Part shown: positions 35,559-45,592 of the stretch, piece by piece
Numbering within the stretch: position 1 is the stretch's first letter
Layout of the letters: each line of letters starts with the position of its first letter
NCBI GenBank assembly: GCA_964495075.1
Contig: CAZBUJ010000015.1
Coordinates: 1-64,000 of the forward strand
Source of the DNA: JAFGJQ01 sp964495075
GTDB taxonomy: Bacteria; Planctomycetota; Phycisphaerae; UBA1845
Length of the DNA: 64,000 nt
Direction of reading: 5' to 3'
The notes under the pieces: model-generated
Database searches by the model: none
Seen by the model: only the letters and a program-made list of their open reading frames with translations
Told to the model about the DNA's origin: nothing
Made by a program: the position numbers and the translations under genes

Positions 35559-35918
35559 GTCGCATATGATGGTCCATCCGCCAGACGAGGGCAAGGGGCA
35601 GTGGACGTCGCCACCGCGTCGGGACGGCAACACCGCCGAACCGTTGGGGTGGTCCGGCGGTCCGCCGCCCCGCCCGCTTCGCGTTGGGGGCGTAATGGAA
35701 TCGCGAGCCGCTCCCACTTGCGACTCGACGATCAGCGGCACGGCCATCCGGTATGAGTGAACCGTCGGTTTCTGGTGTATGTGCGCGGTGACCGCGGCGG
35801 TGCGAGGGTCTCCCCGATGCGCCTTCGGCAAAAACGCGTTCAGCAGGAAACACCTGGCGCCACGCTCGAACGAGAACAGCGCCAGGCGCGGTGGACGACG
35901 GTTCGATCACGCCGCGAG
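35559..35918. other. Intergenic between minus-strand genes
   Basis: About 360 bases between the end of the methyltransferase gene and the aspartyl-protease-like gene. Frames in it are short or Arg-rich. No hairpin with a T-tract or clear promoter was found. Confidence 0.35.
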
Positions 35919-37010
35919 TCAGTTCGCCGACTGCAACCGGGCGATGTAATAGAGGTTCTGAATGTCGTGCGGCAACTGCTCGACCACCACGTGCTTGAAC
36001 CCGGCGTCGGACAGCATTTCCTCCGCTTTCTCCCGTCCCCACATCGTACCCAACCCTGCTCCGTTCTGGGCCAGCGAGACGGTCATGCAGTGCATGCAGG
36101 AGACCGTGTAGAAGAACGGGGCCAGCGGATGATCCAGGTTGTTCTGCAGGCGACTCGAGCCCGCGATGTCCTGCATGAGGAACGTGCCGTCCGGGCGAAG
36201 CGACCGCGCGATCGCGGCCAGCACTTTGTCCGGCCGGGCCTGATCGTGGATCGCGTCAAACGCGGTGATCAGCCCGAACCGACCCGGCTCGTATAGCACG
36301 GCCGCATCCCGAATCTCGAACCGGGCGTTCGACAGACCCAGCCGCTCCGCCTCCGCCCGGCCCGCCGCGATGCCCTCTTTCGAGATCTCGTACCCCACGA
36401 ACCGACTGTGGGGGAACCGCCGGGCCAGCGCGTTGATCGCATGGCCGCTGCCGCACCCCACGTCGGCCACGTCGATGCCCCGTTCCAGGTCCTCGATCAC
36501 GCCCGGGGCCAGCGGCAGAATCGAATCCATCAACGCGGATACCACTGTCTGGTCACTCTCGTCGGCCATGACCTGCTGGAACCGCTGAAACGCGGAGTAC
36601 GGCACCCCCCCGCCCGTCTCGAAGCATTGGACCAACTGGTCCTCCACGTTCGCCAACACGGGGATGAACTGGGCGACCGCCCCGAGGTTGTTGGGACTGG
36701 CGGCGCGCGTCAGGGCCGCCGCGTGCTCGTGCGGAAGCTGATACGTGGCCGCGTCAGGGTCATAGTTCACGATCCGCCCCGTCACCATCGCGGCGAGCCA
36801 CTCACGCACGTAACGCTCCTGCAGCCCGGCGGCCGCCGCGATCTCCGCGCTGCTCGACGCCGGGAGCTTGGCCATCGTGTCGAACAGGCCCGTTCGGTGC
36901 CCGATGCTGATCATCAACGTAATGGCGGCCCCGTTCAGCACGCCGAGCATACGCTCCAGGAAGGCGTCCGTCTTCGTCTGATCCACCTGAAGGGTGTCCA
37001 TCAGGCACAT
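35919..37010 (-). CDS. Class I SAM-dependent methyltransferase with winged-helix N terminus
   Basis: A 363-residue protein; AAAGGAG lies seven bases before the ATG at 37010. Residues 1-110 form a winged-helix dimerisation region ('GLFDTMAKLPASSSAEIAAAAGLQERYVREWLAAMV'). The Rossmann domain follows, with motif I 'VADVGCGSGHAINALA' near 182 and 'FVGYEISKEG' for the acidic residue binding the ribose. Later 'LIHDQ'-like and 'GTFLMQDIAGSS' blocks fit motif IV-V. The layout matches Rv2258c-type and O-methyltransferase-like small-molecule methyltransferases. Substrate unknown. It is monocistronic between a kinase gene and the protease-like gene. Confidence 0.85.
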   Translation of the reverse strand: MCLMDTLQVDQTKTDAFLERMLGVLNGAAITLMISIGHRTGLFDTMAKLPASSSAEIAAAAGLQERYVREWLAAMVTGRIVNYDPDAATYQLPHEHAAALTRAASPNNLGAVAQFIPVLANVEDQLVQCFETGGGVPYSAFQRFQQVMADESDQTVVSALMDSILPLAPGVIEDLERGIDVADVGCGSGHAINALARRFPHSRFVGYEISKEGIAAGRAEAERLGLSNARFEIRDAAVLYEPGRFGLITAFDAIHDQARPDKVLAAIARSLRPDGTFLMQDIAGSSRLQNNLDHPLAPFFYTVSCMHCMTVSLAQNGAGLGTMWGREKAEEMLSDAGFKHVVVEQLPHDIQNLYYIARLQSAN

Positions 37011-37267
37011 GTCGATCTCCTTTGCTCTGGGGTTGGTTGATTCCGGCCCGTCCCGGACGCCCGCGGCGTTGGCTCACCGGGTCGCCGTCAATATGGCTTG
37101 TGCATCAAAGGCGACAACACCACCGGAACGTTCACGCCCTGGCCGAAAAAAAGGTAAAGACAAAACCGGAAGAAGCGATGGGAGCGATCAGGTTACGCCC
37201 GGCCGTTCGCCGGGGACCGTTCGAACGCCTGGGATGGAAGACCTGTCGCGAATCCGGGCGGACGACG

Positions 37268-40200
37268 CTACTCCGCCGACGCAAGCCGGGCCCGCCAGGC
37301 CTCGGCCTCGTCCGGCCGGTCCGATTCCTCGTAGAGCCGGACCAGCAGCCGCATCACTTGCCGGGTCTGAGCGTGACTGTCGCCGCGGGCCGCGGACAGC
37401 CCCTCGTAGCTCGCCGTGAGTCGCGTCTCCGCCTCGTCATACCGACCGAGCCGGCTCAACGCGCCGCCCCAGTTGCCGCGGAACATCGCCAGTTGCCAGT
37501 GGTCGGCGGGCAGGCAGTGCTCCGCGAGCCGGACCGCCTCGGAGTACAGGACCTCCGCGTCGGCGACGAGGCCGCGATCGACCAGCAGGCCGGCCAGGTT
37601 GTTCAGGCTCTCGGCCACCGACAGGTTCGTGTCACCGAATCGCCGGCGGCGCACTTCCAGCGCCTCGCGAAACAGGGCTTCCGCCTCGTCCAGCCGCCCG
37701 GCTTCGCGGAGCATCCCCGCGAGATTGTCCATCGTGCTGGCGGTCTCCGGGTGATCGTCCCCCAGCAGCGACCGCCGGCGCGCCAACGCCTCGCGCAAAA
37801 GGACCTCCGCCTCCTCCAGCTCACCGGTCTCCGCCAGCGTCTTGCCGAGGTTGTTCAGATCGGTGGCCACGAGCGGATGTGCCTCGCCGTAGTGGGCGCG
37901 ACGCCGGGCGAGCACGTCGCGAAGCATGCGGACGGCGTCGTCCCGATCGCCTTTCGCTCGCAGGATGGCGGCCAGGTTCGTCATCATCGCGCAGAGCGAC
38001 GGATCATCCTCGCCCCGCGCCGCCTTGTAGATCGCCAACGCCTCCTCGTAGTGCTCCGCCGCGCCATCCAGATCCCCGAGCCGATACTTCGCGATGGCCA
38101 GGTTGTTCAGGCTGTTCCCCACCAGCGGATGGTCCGGCCCGAGCAACTCACGGCGCAGCGCCAGGGCTTGCTCCAGGCACGCCTTGCCCTCGGTGAGCTT
38201 CTTCTGCCGGACCAGCAGCAGCCCCAGGCTGCCGAGACAGCTTGCCACCGCCGGGTGCTTCTCGCCGAGCACCGCGCGAAACGACGCCAGCGCCCGCTCG
38301 TAGTACGCCTCCGCTTCCGCGTACTCGCCCCTGGACGCCAGGATGCCGGCCAGGTTGCTCCGCGCCGACGCCGTGGCATAGTGGTCGGGGCCGTAGTGGG
38401 CTTCCAGCCGATCGAGTGCTTCCCGTTGCGCCTCGAACGCCGCATCGAACTCGCCCTCACTCTGCAGGCTCAGGGCCAGGTCGTTCAGCGCCGTGGTCAG
38501 ACCCATCTCGTCGATCGGATCGCGCGTCCGCAGAATCGCCACCGCTTCGCGATTCAACGTGATCGCCGCCGGATAATCGTTGCGATCCCGCAGCACCTCG
38601 GCCAAGCCGATCATCGTTTGCGCCGTCACCGTGCTGTCCGGGCCGTGATGCTCGCGGGCGGCGTCCAGCGTCGATCGGAACAGTTCCTCCGCCGCGTCGA
38701 GATCGCCGCGGGCGGTATGAACGGTCGCCAGCTCGTTGACACAGGTGAGCACGTCCACCGCGTGGTGCGGGAGCGCCGTGAACAGAAGCCGGCGTGCCGC
38801 CTCCAACTGCGCCAGGGCTTCGTCATACAGGCCGAGCGTCCCATACGTCGTGCCGATCGCGTGCCGCACCGCGCCTTCCAGTTCGGGCTGCCCGGTGAGC
38901 GACCCGTGTTCGAGGCGGTGCACCGCCGCGTCGATCACTTCGCGCACCGTGACCTCCGGCCCTTCTCCGGTAACCGGGCTGGCGGATTCCAGCATCTCCG
39001 TGAGGAATGCGCTGACCGCGCGGGCCTTGGCCGCCTCCGCCGCCGCCCGTTCCGCACGCCGTTGGGCCAGAGCCTCGTTTTGCATGGCGATGTGCTTCTG
39101 CGCGGCCTCGGCATCGAGGGCGAGGGCCGCCTGCCGCCAGAACGAGAGCGAGACGAAGAAACCGATCGTCACCGTCAGCACCAGCGACGCGATCACGCTG
39201 ACCGCAATCTTGTGTCGCATGAGCTGCTTGCGAATGATGTACGTGACCGAGTCACGCTTTGCCGCGATCGGCTCACCGGCCAGGTATCGCGACACGTCAT
39301 CCCCGAGGGCTCCGGCCGTCTGGTAACGCAGCTCGCGCTCCTTGCGCAGTGCCTTGAGGACGATCGTCGCGACCTCGTCGTCCAGCCGCCGGTCGAAGAC
39401 ACGCGGATTCTTCGGCTCGCACGTCAAGATGTTCCGGGCGATCTCGGTCAGCGACCCGGTGACGTTGTACGGGAACTGCCCCGTCAGCAACTGGTACAGA
39501 ACCACGCCCAGCGAATAGACGTCCGTCCGGAGATCGACGCCGTCCACCCGCCCGTCCGCCTGCTCCGGACTGGCCCACGGCGGGGAGCCGACAAACTGCC
39601 CCGTCCGCGTCACTGCCGCCCCGCTGTCGCCCGCCATCTCCCATTCGGCGTGCTTGGCCAGCCCGAAGTCCAACACGTGCGGCGCACCGGCGCTGTCGAT
39701 GCGGATGTTACCCGGCTTCAGATCGCGATGGATCACGCCCCGCAGATGCGCTACGTTCACCGCTTCGCAGATCCGCGCGAACAGGCGAAGGCGATCGCGT
39801 ACCGACAAACCATGCGCCGCCACGTACTGGTCCAGCGGCGCGCCCTCGATATAGTCCATTACGAAGTACGAGGCGTGCCCCGCACTACCGCTGTCGTGCA
39901 CGGTGACGATGTTCGGATGCTTGAGTTGAGCGAGAATCTGCACTTCGCGGTCGAACCGGGCCTTGTCCGAGGCCCCGGCCAGCGGTCGGCCGAGCATGAC
40001 CTTGATGGCCACCGTCCGACCCGTCGATTCCTGGATCGCACGGTACACGATGCCTTGTCCGCCGCGGTGGATCTCGCCCTGGATCTGGTACCCGGGCAGC
40101 GAATCGACAATCGGGGCCGGCGGCCGCCCCCTATCCGTCACCAGCCGCCGGGCTCGACTCGACACCAGCGTCGAGTCGGCGAACCCGCTCACTTCTTCGA

Positions 40201-40273
40201 TCTGGTCCCAGGCCGCGTCGATCAGCCGCTTCTGGGCACGGCGCGTGGCTACGTCAACGGGTTTGCCGCTCAT
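37268..40273 (-). CDS. Ser/Thr protein kinase with TPR tail (module A)
   Basis: A 1001-residue membrane kinase. The Hanks-type catalytic domain spans about 60-325, with 'IHRGGQGIVY' glycine loop, 'VAIKVM' lysine, 'HRDLKPGN' catalytic loop, 'LDFGLAK' and 'ASPEQA'. One membrane helix lies near 355-377 ('AVSVIASLVLTVTIGFFVSL'). A coiled coil leads into roughly a dozen tetratricopeptide units of 42 residues ('LNNLAIAKYRLGDLDGAAEHYEEAL' type), so the sensing part is helical and outside the kinase side. It lies 69 bases after an ECF sigma gene on the same strand; such pairs are recurrent in planctomycetes, and the kinase may phosphorylate the sigma factor (inference). Confidence 0.92.
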   Translation of the reverse strand: MSGKPVDVATRRAQKRLIDAAWDQIEEVSGFADSTLVSSRARRLVTDRGRPPAPIVDSLPGYQIQGEIHRGGQGIVYRAIQESTGRTVAIKVMLGRPLAGASDKARFDREVQILAQLKHPNIVTVHDSGSAGHASYFVMDYIEGAPLDQYVAAHGLSVRDRLRLFARICEAVNVAHLRGVIHRDLKPGNIRIDSAGAPHVLDFGLAKHAEWEMAGDSGAAVTRTGQFVGSPPWASPEQADGRVDGVDLRTDVYSLGVVLYQLLTGQFPYNVTGSLTEIARNILTCEPKNPRVFDRRLDDEVATIVLKALRKERELRYQTAGALGDDVSRYLAGEPIAAKRDSVTYIIRKQLMRHKIAVSVIASLVLTVTIGFFVSLSFWRQAALALDAEAAQKHIAMQNEALAQRRAERAAAEAAKARAVSAFLTEMLESASPVTGEGPEVTVREVIDAAVHRLEHGSLTGQPELEGAVRHAIGTTYGTLGLYDEALAQLEAARRLLFTALPHHAVDVLTCVNELATVHTARGDLDAAEELFRSTLDAAREHHGPDSTVTAQTMIGLAEVLRDRNDYPAAITLNREAVAILRTRDPIDEMGLTTALNDLALSLQSEGEFDAAFEAQREALDRLEAHYGPDHYATASARSNLAGILASRGEYAEAEAYYERALASFRAVLGEKHPAVASCLGSLGLLLVRQKKLTEGKACLEQALALRRELLGPDHPLVGNSLNNLAIAKYRLGDLDGAAEHYEEALAIYKAARGEDDPSLCAMMTNLAAILRAKGDRDDAVRMLRDVLARRRAHYGEAHPLVATDLNNLGKTLAETGELEEAEVLLREALARRRSLLGDDHPETASTMDNLAGMLREAGRLDEAEALFREALEVRRRRFGDTNLSVAESLNNLAGLLVDRGLVADAEVLYSEAVRLAEHCLPADHWQLAMFRGNWGGALSRLGRYDEAETRLTASYEGLSAARGDSHAQTRQVMRLLVRLYEESDRPDEAEAWRARLASAE

Positions 40274-40342
40274 GAATGGAACTCACCTGTGCCACCGGTC
40301 GCTTGCACCCTCTCCGCCAAGGCGACAAACCGGTGCCGACCT

Positions 40343-40966
40343 TCACATCGTGCGGGTGAAGAAATTGGTTTCCGCCCCGAGCAGCGCACGCAATCGCTCG
40401 TGCGCCCGGGCCCGCAACATGTGGACGGCCCCCGTTGACCGCTCCATCGCTGCCGCCACCGCCGCGATCGGCCGCCCCTCCAGGTCGTAAAGACGCACGA
40501 CTTGGGCATAGTCTCGCGGGAGCCGCTGGAGCATGGTGTTCAGTATGTCCGCCGCCTCCTGCTGGGCGACGTGCCGACTCGGCGTGCCGTGGGTGGCCCC
40601 CAGCACCTCGACCAGCGTCACGTAGGAGTCCGCCCCGGCCGGCGCGTGCACGCGCATCGACGGGTTCGGCCGCTTCTTCCGTTCCAGTTCCTTGATCGCG
40701 TCCCGCAGATTGTTCTGGGCGATCCGGCGCAACCAGCCCGCAAACGCCGCCGCATCCCGCGACTCGAACTGCCCGATTCGCATGAACACCTCCATGTACG
40801 TAACCTGCATCACGTCGTCCGCGTCAATCGAAGACCGCCAGCGCGGGCCGATATCGCGATTGACCTCGGTCCAGATCTTCGCGCCGTGACTCTCCAACAG
40901 GGTGCGCAAAGCCCCCGTGTCACCGTCACAGGCGCGGCCCAGCAGTGCAGCGTCGTCCGTCGCCAT
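40343..40966 (-). CDS. ECF sigma factor linked to kinase A
   Basis: A 207-residue sigma factor; I start at the ATG at 40966, with a GTG at 40990 as alternative. Region 2 contains 'SIDADDVMQVTYMEVFMRIGQFES', and region 4 contains 'LPRDYAQVVRLYDLEGRPIAAVAAAMERSTGAV'. No anti-sigma gene is nearby; the TPR kinase that follows on the same strand is the likely partner, as in the ECF groups of planctomycetes that are paired with kinases. The promoters it recognises are unknown. Confidence 0.88.
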   Translation of the reverse strand: MATDDAALLGRACDGDTGALRTLLESHGAKIWTEVNRDIGPRWRSSIDADDVMQVTYMEVFMRIGQFESRDAAAFAGWLRRIAQNNLRDAIKELERKKRPNPSMRVHAPAGADSYVTLVEVLGATHGTPSRHVAQQEAADILNTMLQRLPRDYAQVVRLYDLEGRPIAAVAAAMERSTGAVHMLRARAHERLRALLGAETNFFTRTM

Positions 40967-41320
40967 GTTTTTGTTTCCGGCCCGGGCCACCGAGACACGG
41001 TGACCGCGTTACACATATTCTACCACGCCCGGCCAAAAGTCCATCGCGATGACCTGGAAATGGAATGGGTGACTTGATTGCAGGCGCTCCGCACACGCTG
41101 TCCGGAGACGGGTGGACAAGACGGCCAAACCCGGTCGATCCCCACCGATCGGCCTCAGCCGCGGTTTCCGACGGCCGCCCATGAACTGCTTCCCGCAATC
41201 GATCGGCTGCCGTGGTCGTGTGACCATCGCTAAGCCGATTGACGGGTCGACATGCGTCGAGTATCGAGTAGGCGCACCTGGACTGTACCACGACCGAACC
41301 GCGGAGCGGACACCCATCTC
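40967..41320. other. Divergent intergenic between sigma A and the GT39 gene
   Basis: About 350 bases between divergent genes. The sequence around 41010-41065 is relatively AT-rich and may hold the promoters, but I could not name boxes. No coding frame is credible. Confidence 0.35.
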
Positions 41321-42841
41321 ATGAGCAACCGTGAAGCCGAGATGCCGGCCCCGGAAAACGGGCCGGACAAACACACGACAGCGTCGTTCCGCACCGTCGT
41401 GCTGATCGTCTTGCTCTATGCCGCCCTCGTATACCTTCCGTTCCTCGGCTCAGGCCGGACCTTGACCCGCCACGAAGTGGACATCGCCCAACCCGCGATG
41501 CGCATGATCGCCACCGGCGACTACATCGTGCCCTACTACGAGGGGAAGCCGTGGGTGCACAAGCCGCCCCTCGCCGTCTGGATGGCGATTCCCTCTTACG
41601 TGGTTGCCGGTGGGTTCAACGAGTACGGTACGCGCCTGCCGTCCGCGCTGTGCGCCATCGGCTTGTGTGTCATCATGACCGTGCTCGCCCGACGGTTCGG
41701 CGACTTGACCACCGCGCTGTTCACCGGGCTCGTCCAGGCGACCTGCGTCTACATGTTCATACAGGGACGACTCGGGGAACGCGACATGCCGTTGGCGTTC
41801 TGTGTGACCGGGGCCAACGCCGTCCTTGCGTGGCATTGGGGCGCCGGACGTCTCGTCCTGCCGCTGAAATCCGCCGCCTTGATGCATACGCTGGTCGGTC
41901 TGGGAATGCTCGCCAAAGGGCCCATCGCCGCCATTTTTGTCGGGTTGCCCGTGCTGGCCTTTTCCTTGGTGCGACGCTCGTTCCGGCCCGTGCGGCTCGT
42001 CGTCCTCACGCCCGCCATTCTCTGTTCGATCGTCGTCGGGTTCTGGTGGAGCGTCGCGGTGAGCGTGCGGCTCGGTGACGCGGAATGGGCGCTGGGGCGG
42101 TGGTTCTACAGCTACGTGGAGCGGTTCGCCGGCGGTTACCATATGGAATCGCAGCCCCTGGCGTATTACCTGTGGACCATCCCGTGGCTCGTGCTGCCGT
42201 GGAGCCTCGTCCTGCTCATCCGCATTCCCCGGCTGATTGACGATGCCCTGAGGCCGGACGCCGCCCTCGACAAGTTCCTCTGGTGCTGGTTCTTCGCCGG
42301 ACTGGTCTTCCTGTCGATCGCGGACTTCAAGCACCAGCACTATTGCATCCCCATCCTCCCGCCGCTTTCGATCTTTGCCGGTCGGCTGCTCGCCGAGCAC
42401 GCCGCGAAGCTCGGCCGTCGGGCCCGCTCGCTGTACATCCCGGTTTTCGCGGCCATTCTCGTCGGTATGGTGATCGTGGGCGGCGCGGTGATGCCTTGGC
42501 GCGATCATCGTCGGCCCCGAGTCGATTTCGTGAACCGCGAGGTGCCGCAAATGCCGGCGGGTGAAACGCTCCACGTGCTGGGACTCGAACAGGCCGCCGT
42601 GTACCCCTACCTGGAGGTGCAGCGACCGTGCAAGTATTTCGGCGCGTGGTCCGAAATCGCCGCATTGATACGGAACCGACCCGCCGCACCACTCTGGGTG
42701 CTTACAAAACGTGAACGCCTCGCGCCCGCTGCGACCTTCGGGATTCGGCTCCAAGAAGTGGCCGGTGAGCCGAGTCGGAAGAAATACCCACCGGATCAAA
42801 CGCTGGTCTTGCTTCGCGCGGTCGTGGACGAACCGCGCTAG
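41321..42841 (+). CDS. Membrane glycosyltransferase (GT39/ArnT-like)
   Basis: A 506-residue polytopic protein with about ten to twelve hydrophobic segments. The first extracytoplasmic loop has the ArnT/PMT-like acidic motif 'TRHEVDIAQPAMRMIATGDY', followed by 'KPWVHKPPLAVWM', and a later 'RLGERDMPLAF'. These families transfer sugars or aminoarabinose from polyprenyl phosphate to lipid A or proteins. I start at the ATG at 41321; the ribosome site is weak (GGAG at 41303). The C-terminal 130 residues are soluble and contain an EVPQMPAGETLHVLG-type stretch. Acceptor unknown. The neighbour on the opposite strand is unrelated in sequence. Confidence 0.85.
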   Translation: MSNREAEMPAPENGPDKHTTASFRTVVLIVLLYAALVYLPFLGSGRTLTRHEVDIAQPAMRMIATGDYIVPYYEGKPWVHKPPLAVWMAIPSYVVAGGFNEYGTRLPSALCAIGLCVIMTVLARRFGDLTTALFTGLVQATCVYMFIQGRLGERDMPLAFCVTGANAVLAWHWGAGRLVLPLKSAALMHTLVGLGMLAKGPIAAIFVGLPVLAFSLVRRSFRPVRLVVLTPAILCSIVVGFWWSVAVSVRLGDAEWALGRWFYSYVERFAGGYHMESQPLAYYLWTIPWLVLPWSLVLLIRIPRLIDDALRPDAALDKFLWCWFFAGLVFLSIADFKHQHYCIPILPPLSIFAGRLLAEHAAKLGRRARSLYIPVFAAILVGMVIVGGAVMPWRDHRRPRVDFVNREVPQMPAGETLHVLGLEQAAVYPYLEVQRPCKYFGAWSEIAALIRNRPAAPLWVLTKRERLAPAATFGIRLQEVAGEPSRKKYPPDQTLVLLRAVVDEPR

Positions 42842-42853
42842 GTCCCCGTCGGG

Positions 42854-43273
42854 CTAGTGGGCGGCGGCCCCACCGGCTGGCTGTGAGGCGGTTACCGCGC
42901 CTCCCGGGGCCGGAACCGGTCGCTCCACCCGTACCGACAGGGGGATGGCTCGCTTGGTCGTCCGGTTCCACCTTGCCTTGATCTTGGCCCGGTCACCCGC
43001 CCGGATGGCTTCCATCTTGGCGGGCTTACCGTTGAGGTACACCTCGCATTCCGGCGGAACCGGGGCGGTGATCTCCACGAGATTGCCGTTGCGCGGATTG
43101 ATGCCCTCCCACGTCGCCTCCATCGCCGCCAGGTCGATGTACGTGATCGTGCCGTCCACTTCGAACACCACCTCGTTGGGTGAAAGTAAGTCAGACACCT
43201 GGGCGACGCTGATGATCGCCGCGATTACCACAATGGCCGCAATTCCCGCGATGGTCTTCGAGCGCTTTGTCAT
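42854..43273 (-). CDS. Small anchored periplasmic protein, unknown
   Basis: A 139-residue protein starting at the ATG at 43273 (AGGGAG upstream; a longer frame reaches 43303). A basic start and a hydrophobic helix at 9-26 form a signal anchor. The periplasmic part is a compact beta-rich domain ('VVFEVDGTITYIDLAAMEATWEGI'-like, then 'CEVYLNGKPAKMEAIRAGDRAKIKARW') that could be an OB fold or a small barrel. A Pro/Ala/Gly tail ends the protein. I do not recognise a family. It converges on the GT39 gene with a 12-base gap. Confidence 0.68.
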   Translation of the reverse strand: MTKRSKTIAGIAAIVVIAAIISVAQVSDLLSPNEVVFEVDGTITYIDLAAMEATWEGINPRNGNLVEITAPVPPECEVYLNGKPAKMEAIRAGDRAKIKARWNRTTKRAIPLSVRVERPVPAPGGAVTASQPAGGAAAH

Positions 43274-44155
43274 CGTGTACCTGTCTCCCTGCGGCGCGAT
43301 CACCGCGCCGGGTACGCCAACTCAATATCCCGACGCGTATTCTAGCCGGGACGCCGCCAGGCGAAACCCTCTCTTTCGCCACGCGTACGAGCGAATCCGA
43401 CCGATCGGGCAGCGGTCATCATTCCGCTCGCCGGTGGAAGACCGTCATTTACGTCCACCATGGCAACGGGACCCCGGCGCGAAAACCGATTCAGCCATGG
43501 ACTCGGGTCGCCCCGCATGGCGAGGCGTGGCGGCGGACACGGCCCCGCCCGGCCCCGCCCGGTTCGGTGAGTGGTGCCACCAGTTTGGCATCCGGCAGGC
43601 GGGCGCCGGAGCAGCGGGTCGTACGTCGGCGGCCTTGACACGCCTTGGTCGACGCTTCACGGAACCGTGCCCAACCGCGGAAACCCATCGGGCCGGCCGC
43701 CACGACCGCCCTCCGCGGTGTTCGAGACGATGGTCAAATCGACGCCACGCTCGCCCTGGATGTTAATCCACTGGTACCCGCCGCTCCGCGCGAGTTGCCC
43801 CGCCCGGAGGCGACGACCGATGCGCCGCCGTCACGGCCTCGACGCCGCCCGGCCGGCCGCGGCGCGACCCGGCGGCCCCCGGCGCCGTGCGATCGGCACC
43901 CTCGATTCCCGCCCCGGATGATGAAACAGGCGGGACACGGCCTGCGGTCTCGGGTATAGTGCCGCCTACGCGATCGGCCCGTGCGTCGGCGGGTCGAACT
44001 GGTGGCCGGGGTCAAGCGGGTCTCCGGTTGGTGACGAGCGACGGCGGCAACTGGCCGAACGCGGCGATGATCCAGCCCCTCCCTCGGTCTCGAAGCGAGA
44101 ACGCGGCTCGCCTCGACAGGGTGATTCCGTCATCCACGAAAGGTATGGAGAATCG
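43274..44155. other. Long intergenic region before the GT2 gene
   Basis: About 880 bases. All frames are Arg/Pro-rich with no motif and no good ribosome site, and third-position GC does not favour any one of them. I see no RNA gene or remnant. Promoters for the divergent small protein and the glycosyltransferase must lie here. Confidence 0.35.
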
Positions 44156-45430
44156 ATGTCGAACTTCGTATTGCTCTGGCTCATCTTCGCCGGCGTGGTC
44201 ACGCTCGAGGCTGTTTTCTGGCACTGCCTGCTCAGCGCGGTCGGCGGAAAACGCAGCATCCTCGATGAACACGCCTACGACGGTCCCCCCGACCCCGCGC
44301 CACGAGTGTCCCTCATCGTCGCCGCCCGGAACGAAGAACGGAACATCGAATCCTGCGTCGTCGGTCTGCTCAACCAGGACTATCCCGATCAGGAAGTCAT
44401 CGCGGTCGACGACCGCAGCACCGATCGGACCGGAGCCATCCTCCGAAGGCTGAAGAGCGAATACGGCGATCAGCTTACCGTCATCACTATCCAGAAGCTC
44501 GAGGAAGGCTGGTTCGGCAAGAACAACGCGATGCGGGAAGGCGTGGCCCGCAGCACCGGTGAATGGCTTTGTTTCACCGACGCGGACTGCACCTTCACCT
44601 CGCCCAAGACCGTCTCCCTCAGCATGCGTGAGGCCCACGCCCACCATGCGGACTTCCTTACCCTGTTGCCGATTCTCGATCAGCAGAAGACCTGGGAACG
44701 CGTGCTCCAGCCCGCCTGCGCCATCATGATGATGGCGTGGTTCCAGCCGATGCGCGTCAACAACCCGGCGTGCAAGGTCGGCTACGCGAATGGCCAGTTC
44801 ATGCTCATGAGTCGCGGCTGCTACGAGGGAATGGGCGGCCACGAACGCGTCCGCACCGAACTCAACGAAGACGTTGTCTTCGGCCGACTCTGCAAGCACG
44901 AGAGCTTCAAGCTGCGTGTCGTCGAAGGCGTCGGCCTCACCCTGTGCCGAATGTACGAATCGGTAACCGCCGCGTGGAACGGCTGGAGCCGCATTTTCCA
45001 CGGCTCGGTTCCGTCCACCGTCCAACTCGCCGGGGCGGCCCTCTGGCATATCCTCTTCGCCGTCGCCCCCTGGATCTGCCTGGGGGTGGCCCTGGCCGGA
45101 CTGCTCCTGTCCGGGCCCCGCAGCACAATCCCATGGGGCAGCCTGACCGTGGCGTGGGGGATCGGCGTCTTCGTGCACCAGACCGTCTTGTGGCGCCTCT
45201 ACAAGATGATGTATCTCCAGCCCAGGTGGTCGCTGACGCATGCGCTCGGCGCCACCATGCTCATCGGTATGCTGCTCAACGCGGTCACCAAGTCGCTCGG
45301 CCTGACGTCGACCACCTGGCGAGGCGTCACCTACCGCAACAAAAAACTCGAACGGGACGCCGAAACCCCGCAGCCGGAGCGGCCGGCCCGGCCAGAAGTC
45401 ATTTTCCCGACCGACGATGTGGCCGCCTGA
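44156..45430 (+). CDS. Membrane glycosyltransferase, family 2 (HpnB-like)
   Basis: A 424-residue enzyme with one N-terminal helix and about four near the C terminus (290-395). The GT-A domain shows 'VSLIVAARNEERNIESCV', 'IAVDDRSTDRTGAIL', 'GWFGKNNAMREGV', 'LCFTDADCTF' (DxD-type metal site) and 'GYANGQFMLMSRGCYEGMGGH'. The ending QxxRW-like signature is not clear. It resembles glycosyltransferases of hopanoid or carotenoid-glycoside clusters, but no such cluster is present, so the acceptor is unknown. GGAGA precedes the ATG. An ECF sigma gene follows 160 bases later. Confidence 0.87.
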   Translation: MSNFVLLWLIFAGVVTLEAVFWHCLLSAVGGKRSILDEHAYDGPPDPAPRVSLIVAARNEERNIESCVVGLLNQDYPDQEVIAVDDRSTDRTGAILRRLKSEYGDQLTVITIQKLEEGWFGKNNAMREGVARSTGEWLCFTDADCTFTSPKTVSLSMREAHAHHADFLTLLPILDQQKTWERVLQPACAIMMMAWFQPMRVNNPACKVGYANGQFMLMSRGCYEGMGGHERVRTELNEDVVFGRLCKHESFKLRVVEGVGLTLCRMYESVTAAWNGWSRIFHGSVPSTVQLAGAALWHILFAVAPWICLGVALAGLLLSGPRSTIPWGSLTVAWGIGVFVHQTVLWRLYKMMYLQPRWSLTHALGATMLIGMLLNAVTKSLGLTSTTWRGVTYRNKKLERDAETPQPERPARPEVIFPTDDVAA

Positions 45431-45592
45431 TCCGGGCGCCGCATGCCCGCAACCCGGCGCGAGGGCCGCGAAACGCCGAGAGCACGGGTTTTTCCGAATC
45501 CACCTGCAAGGAGCGACCAGTTTGCGGGTTTAATGGGTGGGGGGCGATCCGCCGGGGGTCGCGCCGACCCTTTGAACGGTGCCGCCTCGCCG

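Noticed and set aside
37022..40438. 1138-codon plus-strand frame over kinase A
   Set aside because: Antisense to a kinase with all catalytic motifs; Arg/Gln/His-rich shadow.
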